Source of the DNA: Actinomycetota bacterium
GTDB lineage: Bacteria > Actinomycetota > Thermoleophilia > Solirubrobacterales > 70-9
Reading direction: 5' to 3'
NCBI GenBank assembly: GCA_005884985.1
Contig: VAYK01000028.1
Span: forward strand, 1-10,218
Length of the DNA stretch: 10,218 nt
The translations under genes were made by a program, and so were the position numbers. Every line of letters starts with the position of its first letter. The stretch's first letter is position 1. Of this stretch, positions 5,027 through 10,218 are shown piece after piece. Under the pieces are notes generated by a model, which had not been told where the DNA came from, made no database searches, and saw only the letters and a program-made list of their open reading frames with translations.

Positions 5027-5407
5027 CTACTCCTCCTGGAGCACGGACAGCACGTTGCCAGCCGGGTCCTTGAACCAGGCGATGTACGGCCCCTCGCCGC
5101 GGGAGATGCCCTTCTCGTCCTGCTCGAAGCCGTCGTACCTCTCGAAGCGCACGCCGCGCGCGGCCAGCTCGTCGACGGCCTTGTCGATGTCGTCCACCGG
5201 GAAGTTGAGGATGGTGTAGGTCGCCGGCGTGTAGCCCGGCTTCTGGTAGACCAGCGTGTCCCGGTCACCGGCGAGGTGCAAGGACATCAGGCCGTTCTCC
5301 TCGGAAATCACAGATGTCTTCAGCCCAAGTGTCTCGCCGTAGAACTCCCGGGCCTTCTGCAGGTCGTCCACAGCGAAGCCGCTGTATGCCTTGGTGTTCG
5401 CGAACAT
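5027..5407 (-). CDS. VOC-superfamily (glyoxalase-fold) protein, 126 aa
   Basis: Two babbb modules of the vicinal-oxygen-chelate fold fill this protein. The first starts at KAYSGFAVDDLQKAREFYGE (6-25) and the second at YTILNFPVDDIDKAVDEL, ending in the typical DPAGNVLSVLQEE. The first strand lacks the histidine that often binds the metal, so catalysis is uncertain; such proteins can be lyases, isomerases or binding proteins. The ATG at 5407 has a strong AAGGAGAGGAG Shine-Dalgarno. It lies 53 bp downstream of the ECF sigma gene and upstream of the NfeD-like gene, so the three probably form an operon. Confidence 0.88.
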   Translation of the reverse strand: MFANTKAYSGFAVDDLQKAREFYGETLGLKTSVISEENGLMSLHLAGDRDTLVYQKPGYTPATYTILNFPVDDIDKAVDELAARGVRFERYDGFEQDEKGISRGEGPYIAWFKDPAGNVLSVLQEE

Positions 5408-5460
5408 GACTAGCTCCTCTCCTTAGGAAGTGATGCGAGGTACCGGAGCCCCATCGACCG

Positions 5461-6579
5461 CTAAGCCGGGAGCTGGTCCGGCAAACCGAAGCGCTCGAAT
5501 GTGGCCACGAGCCTGAGGCGATCGGCGGGCTGCTCCGGCAACCGAGCCAGGACGCGGCGATCGGGATCCTGCGTGGACCGCGTCAGAAAGGCGGTCACCT
5601 CCTTGATCCGCGAGCCGCGAAGGGTAAGCACGTTGAGCGCGAATGGGCGGAAGGTCTCCTCTTCCGCATCCCAGCTGTAGTAGCCGAGCGCCGGCTGCCC
5701 ATTTGCGCGAGTCCGAACGACGCGCCAGCGCCATTCGCCCGAAAGCGGCCAGCCGGCCAGGAAGACCTTGATCGCATCGAGACCGCGAAACCAGCTCGCG
5801 AGCGGCGGCATCGCGAACGCGGCGTCGTCGGTCAGCATCGCGACGACCGCGTCGACGTCGCCCCGCTCCCACGCATCGACGTAGCCGTCCACGATGTCCC
5901 GCAGAGCATCGTCGCCGAGCGAGCGCAGGGTGGCCTGCTGGCTTTGCTCGGGGAGCCGCTCGTCGACTGCCGTGCGGGCGCGCTGCAGGGCGCTGTTGAC
6001 CGAGGCGGTAGTCGTCTCGAGCAACTCCGGCACCTCGCGGGCCGAGAAGCCGAGCACGTCGCGCAGGATCAGCGCGGCGCGCTGTCTGGCGGGAAGGTGC
6101 TGAAGGGCGACGATGAAAGCCAGCTCCACGCCCTCGCGCTGCTCGTAGCTGGCCTCGGGCCCAGCAAGCCCGTCCTCGAGGCCGAGCTTCTCGTCCGGGT
6201 AGGGCTCCACCCACACCGACTCGACGAGCGGCTCGCCGGGCCCGTCGTGAGGATCGGCCGCCGGACCGTAGTCGATCGGGAGCACCCGTTTGGGGCGACG
6301 TGCGATCACGTCCAGACAGGTGTTGGTGGCAATTCTGTAGAGCCAGGAGCGAAGCGAGCTTCGGCCCTCGAACCTCGACATGCCGCGCCAAGCGCGCAAC
6401 AGCGCGTCCTGGAGGGCGTCCTCGGCATCGTGGACCGAGCCGAGCATCCGGTAGCAGTGCGCGTGGAGCTCCGCCTGACGCGACTCGACGAGGCGACGAT
6501 AGGCGTCCTCGTCGCCGCCGCGAGCAGCGGCGAGCAGCTGGCGTTCCTGCGGGCTCGCGGTTGTGGGAGCGGCGCTCAT
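5461..6579 (-). CDS. ECF sigma factor with C-terminal SnoaL-like domain (SigG-type), 372 aa
   Basis: Region 2 is seen from LLAAARGGDEDAYRRLVE through AHCYRMLGSVHDAEDALQDA to LRSWLYRIATNTCLDVIARR (about 16-95). Region 4 follows (HLPARQRAALILRDVLGFSA, with helix-turn-helix to about 210). A C-terminal domain of about 150 residues begins LRDIVDGYVDAWERGDVDAV and has the SnoaL/NTF2-like cone fold pattern. This architecture and length match the SigG-like (TIGR02960-type) ECF sigma factors. In other ECF groups with such extensions the C-terminal domain regulates activity in place of a separate anti-sigma factor, and no anti-sigma gene is seen here. VOC genes lie downstream and divergently upstream; published work on Mycobacterium tuberculosis SigG linked it to glyoxalase-domain genes. 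The ATG at 6579 lacks a strong Shine-Dalgarno. Confidence 0.9.
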   Translation of the reverse strand: MSAAPTTASPQERQLLAAARGGDEDAYRRLVESRQAELHAHCYRMLGSVHDAEDALQDALLRAWRGMSRFEGRSSLRSWLYRIATNTCLDVIARRPKRVLPIDYGPAADPHDGPGEPLVESVWVEPYPDEKLGLEDGLAGPEASYEQREGVELAFIVALQHLPARQRAALILRDVLGFSAREVPELLETTTASVNSALQRARTAVDERLPEQSQQATLRSLGDDALRDIVDGYVDAWERGDVDAVVAMLTDDAAFAMPPLASWFRGLDAIKVFLAGWPLSGEWRWRVVRTRANGQPALGYYSWDAEEETFRPFALNVLTLRGSRIKEVTAFLTRSTQDPDRRVLARLPEQPADRLRLVATFERFGLPDQLPA

Positions 6580-6667
6580 GGGTTCACCAGACTAGACCAG
6601 CGATGCGGGGAGAACTCATCTCTCACCGATTAGTTCGGGGGCAGGGGCCGGTCATACAGGGCAGGAC

Positions 6668-7039
6668 ATGGCGCCCGTTTCCTCCAAACCAGTCGTCCAC
6701 CTGGAGCTGCACACCGGCGATCTGCAACGCGCCCGCACGTTCTACGGGCAGCTCTGCGGCTGGCGGCCGAAGCGGATCGATGCCAGCGGCGGCTCGTATC
6801 TCGCGCTCGAGCTGGGCGGCGGGTTCGGCGGCGGCATCGTCGAGTGCGATACCGAGCGCCCGCTGTGGCTGCCCTACGTCGAGGTCGCCAGGATCGGCGA
6901 GGCCACGGAGCGGGCGCGCGCGCTCGGGGCCTCGGTGCTGCTGGAGCCCCGCGAAGGCCCGGCGGGGTGGCGCAGCGTCGTCGCCACGCCCGCCAGCGGC
7001 GAGATCGCCCTCTGGCAGCCCAAGGAACATCCCCGATGA
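6668..7039 (+). CDS. VOC-superfamily (glyoxalase-fold) protein, 123 aa
   Basis: This is another two-module VOC protein. It opens with VVHLELHTGDLQRARTFYGQ (9-28), whose H15 is at the usual metal-ligand position. The second module starts near LPYVEVARIGEATERARALG and ends SGEIALWQPKE, with E112 a plausible second-module ligand. It resembles the small Actinobacteria proteins described as glyoxalase/bleomycin-resistance-like; the substrate is unknown. GGGCAGGAC precedes the ATG at 6668. It is divergent from the ECF sigma gene across 88 bp, so shared or opposing control by that sigma factor is plausible but not shown. It is only distantly similar to the VOC protein at 5027-5407. Confidence 0.87.
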   Translation: MAPVSSKPVVHLELHTGDLQRARTFYGQLCGWRPKRIDASGGSYLALELGGGFGGGIVECDTERPLWLPYVEVARIGEATERARALGASVLLEPREGPAGWRSVVATPASGEIALWQPKEHPR

Positions 7040-7063
7040 GCTTGGCCGCCCCGCGCCAAGCTC
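7038..7063. terminator. 9-bp inverted repeat at the end of the VOC gene
   Basis: GAGCTTGGC (7038-7046) and GCCAAGCTC (7055-7063) pair perfectly around an 8-base loop, and the first arm overlaps the VOC stop codon. There is no T-run, so it may be a factor-dependent or weak terminator, or an mRNA 3'-end stabiliser. The remaining spacer to 7175 shows no further gene. Confidence 0.5.
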
Positions 7064-7175
7064 GAGCGAGCTCGAAATCGGTACAAGACCGAGGAGTCTC
7101 GATCGCCGACCGATGAGTGTCAAGACTTTAGGCGGTCTCTAGTGAAAACCCGCAACCACAGAGGAGGCAAACGGC

Positions 7176-8591
7176 ATGACGGAGCAGATGACTGACAGGA
7201 TGATGATCGTACTCGACGTCACCGTTGTGAACGTGGCCTTGCCGTCGATCCAGGACGATCTCGGCTTCTCGCAGTCGAGCCTCGCCTGGGTCGTGAACGC
7301 CTATCTGATCGCCTTCGGGGGCCTGCTGCTGCTCGCCGGGCGCTTCGGCGACATCCTCGGGCGCAGGAGCGTCTTCTTGGCCGGCCTGGGCGTGTTCACG
7401 GTGGCCTCGCTCCTGTGCGGAATGGCGCAAAGTCAAGGTCTGCTCGTCGGGGCACGCTTCGTGCAGGGAATCGGCGGCGCGATGACCTCCGCCGTGATCC
7501 TCGGCATGATCGTCACGATGTTTCCCCAGCCGCGGGACCGGGCGAAGGCGATGGGCGTCTACGCCTTCGTCGCCTCCGCAGGTGGCTCGGTCGGGCTGCT
7601 GGCCGGCGGCGTGCTGACCCAGTCGATCAACTGGCACTGGATCTTCTTCGTCAACGTCCCGATCGCCATCGCCACTGCCATCCTGGCCGTGCGGCTGCTC
7701 GACCGCGACGAGGGCATCGGCTTTGGCGATGGGGCCGATATCCCGGGGGCGGTCCTGATCACGAGCTCCCTGATGCTCGGCGTCTACACGATCGTCAAAC
7801 CGGCGGCCGACTACGGCTGGGGCTCGGGCCGCACACTCGGGCTCGGCGCCGCGGCGCTCGGGCTGCTGGTTGCCTTCGTCGTGCGCGAGACGACGGCGCG
7901 TAACCCCCTCATCCCGCTGCGGATCTTCCGCTCGCGCAACGTCTCGGGGGCCAACGTGGTCCAGGCGCTGCTCGTGGCCGGGATGTTCGGGATGTTCTTC
8001 ATGGGAGCCCTTTATCTGCAGCGGGTGCTCGGCTATGACGCCCTGCAGATCGGTCTTGCCTTCCTTCCCGCGACGCTCGTCATGGGAACGATGTCGATCC
8101 GCTACTCGGAGCGGCTGATCATGCGCTTTGGCGCCCGGAAGACGCTCTTTCCCGGCATGGCGCTCATAGCGGTCGGGCTCGCCCTCTTCACGCAAGCGCC
8201 GGTGGACGGCGTGATGATCCTGCTCGGCTTCGGCATCGGCGTCTGCTTCCCGGCGCTGATGACGCTGGTGATGTCGGGCGCCACGCCCCAGGACGCTGGC
8301 TTGGCCTCCGGCCTCGTCAACACCACGGCGCAGGTGGGCGGCGCGCTGGGCCTAGCGGTCCTCGCGACCCTCTCCACCACGCGCAGCAACCATCTGCTCG
8401 ACGGTGGGCAGGCCACCGCTTCAGCATTGACCAGCGGATACCACTTGGCGTTCCTCATCGGCGCCGTCCTGGTGGTGGGCGCCATCGTCGTCGCGGCGAC
8501 GGTCATCCAGCCGGAGGAGCAGGCCGTGGAGCAGGTGGCAACCGAGGCGGCGCCGGCCAGCGCGGAGCCGGTCTGCTCCGAGGCCGCGTAG
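7176..8591 (+). CDS. DHA2-family (14-TMS, EmrB/QacA-like) MFS exporter with shortened first membrane segment, 471 aa
   Basis: This is a proton-driven inner-membrane drug/solute exporter of the major facilitator superfamily. It has the DHA2 signature LDVTVVNVALP (13-23), the loop motif GRFGDILGRR between segments 2 and 3, and an antiporter-like motif C (GGSVGLLAGG). About a dozen further hydrophobic segments run to LIGAVLVVGAIVVAATV, then an acidic tail. The N-terminus is odd: MTEQMTDR is followed directly by MMIVLDV, whereas relatives usually have 15-20 more residues that make the first half of TM1. The strong GAGGAGG eight bases before the ATG at 7176 argues that this is the real start, so an in-frame deletion within TM1 is likely. 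No local regulator gene is adjacent. The exported compound is unknown. Confidence 0.88.
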   Translation: MTEQMTDRMMIVLDVTVVNVALPSIQDDLGFSQSSLAWVVNAYLIAFGGLLLLAGRFGDILGRRSVFLAGLGVFTVASLLCGMAQSQGLLVGARFVQGIGGAMTSAVILGMIVTMFPQPRDRAKAMGVYAFVASAGGSVGLLAGGVLTQSINWHWIFFVNVPIAIATAILAVRLLDRDEGIGFGDGADIPGAVLITSSLMLGVYTIVKPAADYGWGSGRTLGLGAAALGLLVAFVVRETTARNPLIPLRIFRSRNVSGANVVQALLVAGMFGMFFMGALYLQRVLGYDALQIGLAFLPATLVMGTMSIRYSERLIMRFGARKTLFPGMALIAVGLALFTQAPVDGVMILLGFGIGVCFPALMTLVMSGATPQDAGLASGLVNTTAQVGGALGLAVLATLSTTRSNHLLDGGQATASALTSGYHLAFLIGAVLVVGAIVVAATVIQPEEQAVEQVATEAAPASAEPVCSEAA

Positions 8592-8611
8592 CTCGCCCGA
8601 CCGGCAACGAG

Positions 8612-8653
8612 CAGGCTTTCGCCGATCAGGATGCCCGCCCCGTCGAAAGCCTG
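8612..8653. terminator. 10-bp inverted repeat between convergent exporter genes
   Basis: CAGGCTTTCG (8612-8621) and CGAAAGCCTG (8644-8653) are perfect complements with a 22-base loop. They lie in the 64-bp gap between two converging stop codons. The position fits a bidirectional terminator, though no T-run follows either arm. Confidence 0.55.
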
Positions 8654-8655
8654 GC

Positions 8656-10182
8656 TCATGGGGTGCCGGCCACGGTCAACCTCTCGCCCGTGGTCGGGTG
8701 GCATGCGGCCTCGCGTCCCGGCCGCAGCGGCGCGCCCGCGACCGCGCACACGTAGTCGCTCGCGATCCGCTCCGGCGTGTCACCCTCGGGCTCCGGCTCG
8801 GTCTCGAGCACGTCAGAGCTGATCGTCAGCCATGCCAAAATTCCGCCGAGGGAGGCGAGCACTGCACAGGCCACCATTGCGACACGGAAGCCGTCCACCA
8901 TCGCCGCGGGGTCGTAGAAGCTGTCGCCCGTGAGCCCGGCGATCAGCGGCAGGACCGCGACGGCGAGCAGGCCGGCGACCCGTGAGACGGCGTTGTTGAT
9001 TCCCGAGGCGATCCCAGAGTGGCGCGCGTCGGCAGCGGCGAGCACCGTAGCCGTCACCGGCGCCACCACCAGCGTCAGACCGAGCCCGAAAACGATCACC
9101 GCCGGCAGCACGCTCGAGACGTAGCTGTCACCGGGGTCGATCCGCGTCATCAGCAGCAGTCCCAGCGCGATCACGAGCGGGCCGGCGGTGAGCGGAATCC
9201 TCGCCCCGATGCGCTGGGCGAGAGCGCCCGAGCGAGCCGACAGCAAGAGCATCAGCACAGTCACCGGTAGCGACGCCGCGCCGGCTTCGATTGGCGAGTA
9301 GCCCAGCGAGATCTGCAGGAAGGCGACGAGCAGGAAGAAGACGCCGCCGAGGGCGGCGTAGACCACGAAGGTGACCAGGTTGGCGGCGCTGAACTGGCGC
9401 GAGGAAAAGGTCTCAAGCGGCATCATCGGATTCGGGGTGCGCCGCTCGGCAAGCAGGAAGGCGGCCAGGGCGACGATTCCTCCGATGCCCGTCAGGGCGA
9501 TCAGAGCAGAGACGCCCTGTCCGGGAGCCTCGATCAGGGCATAGGTGGTTCCCGCGAGGCCGAGCGCTGCGAGCACCGCGCCAAGGAGGTCGAGGTGTCC
9601 GCTGGAGGTCGGATCACGGGTCTCCGGGACGTGGCGGCTGGCCATCGCCACGACAAAGATGCCGAGCGGGAGATTGATCAGAAAGATCGCTCGCCACGAC
9701 ACGGAACCGACCAGATATCCGCCTAGCAGCGGTCCGAGCGCGGCCGCGACTCCCCCCAGCCCTGACCAGGCGCCGATCGCGCGGGCGCGGTCGGCGGGGC
9801 GAAAGCTGGCCTCGATCATCGCCAGGCTGCCGGGCGTCAGAAGCGCCCCGCCGATCCCCTGTAAGAGCCTGGCGACGACAAGGAGCTCCACGTTTGGCGC
9901 AATCGCGCAAAGCAACGACGCGGCGGTGAACAAACCGGCTCCGAGCGTGAAGATGCGGCGCCGGCCGTAGCGGTCGCCGAGCGACCCTCCAAGAAGGATC
10001 AGCGAGGCAAGCGTCAGCAGATAGCCGTTGAGGATCCACTGCAGGGCACTGGTCGATGCGCCGAAGTCGCGGCCGATGTCGGGCAGGGCCACGTTGACGA
10101 CGGTGCCGTCAAGGAAGGCCAGGCCCGAGCCCAGGACGGCGACGGCGAGCACCCAGCGACCAGCGGTGCTGTCGAACGTCAC
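8656..10182 (-). CDS. DHA2-family (14-TMS) MFS exporter, about 508 aa, possibly starting beyond the window
   Basis: This is a second major-facilitator drug/solute:H+ antiporter. It has a full first segment (RWVLAVAVLGSGLAFLDGTV), the DHA2 signature LDGTVVNVALP, GGSLGDRYGRRR as motif A and GPLLGGYLV as motif C. The LINLPLGIFVV segment and further membrane segments follow to about residue 455. The hydrophilic tail has two cysteines (in DYVCAVAG and EAACHPTTG). It looks intact and serves as a comparison for the shortened exporter at 7176. The GTG at 10182 is directly abutted by GAGGAG, too close for a ribosome-binding site. The frame stays open to the window edge (10218), so the true start may lie outside. 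The two exporters are clearly different proteins, not a recent duplication. Confidence 0.9.
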   Translation of the reverse strand: MTFDSTAGRWVLAVAVLGSGLAFLDGTVVNVALPDIGRDFGASTSALQWILNGYLLTLASLILLGGSLGDRYGRRRIFTLGAGLFTAASLLCAIAPNVELLVVARLLQGIGGALLTPGSLAMIEASFRPADRARAIGAWSGLGGVAAALGPLLGGYLVGSVSWRAIFLINLPLGIFVVAMASRHVPETRDPTSSGHLDLLGAVLAALGLAGTTYALIEAPGQGVSALIALTGIGGIVALAAFLLAERRTPNPMMPLETFSSRQFSAANLVTFVVYAALGGVFFLLVAFLQISLGYSPIEAGAASLPVTVLMLLLSARSGALAQRIGARIPLTAGPLVIALGLLLMTRIDPGDSYVSSVLPAVIVFGLGLTLVVAPVTATVLAAADARHSGIASGINNAVSRVAGLLAVAVLPLIAGLTGDSFYDPAAMVDGFRVAMVACAVLASLGGILAWLTISSDVLETEPEPEGDTPERIASDYVCAVAGAPLRPGREAACHPTTGERLTVAGTP

Positions 10183-10218
10183 CTCCTCGACGGCATCGGA
10201 CGAGCCGCGCTCGATGGC

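Noticed and set aside
5423..6391. Arg/Ala-rich minus-strand frame inside the ECF sigma gene
   Set aside because: Alternative frame of the same strand; the ECF sigma/SnoaL protein is clearly the real one.
6612..6636. GAACT...AGTTC inverted repeat between the ECF and VOC genes as an operator
   Set aside because: Arms of only five bases separated by 15 are expected by chance; no matching second site.
7128..8195. Long minus-strand open frame (355 codons) opposite the first exporter
   Set aside because: It is rich in His, Asp, Arg, Gln and Pro without hydrophobic core or motifs, and the opposite strand encodes an unmistakable MFS protein.
8656..10182. The two DHA2 exporters as a recent tandem duplication
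   Set aside because: They share only family motifs, differ throughout in sequence and tail, and are convergent.
1..10218. CRISPR array, insertion sequence, prophage or toxin-antitoxin genes
   Set aside because: No regularly spaced repeats, transposase, integrase, terminal inverted repeats or phage-like proteins were seen on either strand.

Overview
The window looks like chromosomal DNA from a high-GC actinobacterium. The base composition is strongly G+C-rich by eye. There is a SigB/SigF-type sigma factor with anti-sigma and STAS partners, an ECF sigma factor fused to a SnoaL-like domain, and DHA2 drug exporters. The style of the anti-sigma and STAS proteins suggests a Thermoleophilia/Solirubrobacterales-like lineage. 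That placement is inference, since the window holds no rRNA or other marker.

Left part (1-2.6 kb): a partner-switching stress-regulation locus that appears eroded. It holds the 3' part of an anti-sigma kinase gene (+ strand, broken near its end), a convergent STAS anti-anti-sigma gene and a SigB-like sigma gene on the - strand. It also holds a 41-residue remnant of another STAS gene, and a divergent STAS gene whose usual phospho-serine is proline. The sigma protein lacks about 21 residues of region 2.1/2.2 that relatives have. A 46-bp imperfect repeat, resembling a SigB/SigF-type promoter plus start codon, precedes the divergent STAS gene and recurs 480 bp downstream before only a 14-codon frame.

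Middle part (2.6-4.6 kb): a hairpin-rich spacer, a possible 40-residue membrane peptide, a tRNA-Val(GAC) with C in place of the near-universal U33, and an extended-SDR sugar epimerase-like gene. A 330-bp gap follows, ending in a strong hairpin terminator and a possible structured RNA.

Right part (4.6-10.2 kb): a - strand cluster of ECF sigma/SnoaL, a VOC (glyoxalase-fold) protein and an NfeD-like membrane protein, the last broken by a one-base frameshift in a G5 run. A second VOC gene is divergent from the ECF gene. Two convergent DHA2/14-TMS exporter genes follow, separated by a 10-bp inverted repeat. The first has a shortened first membrane segment.

A recurrent theme is small lesions: an out-of-frame deletion, one or two apparent in-frame deletions, a homopolymer frameshift and a truncated gene. 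They may be real gene decay or assembly error; read-level checking is the first step. I saw no CRISPR array, insertion sequence, phage gene or toxin-antitoxin system.
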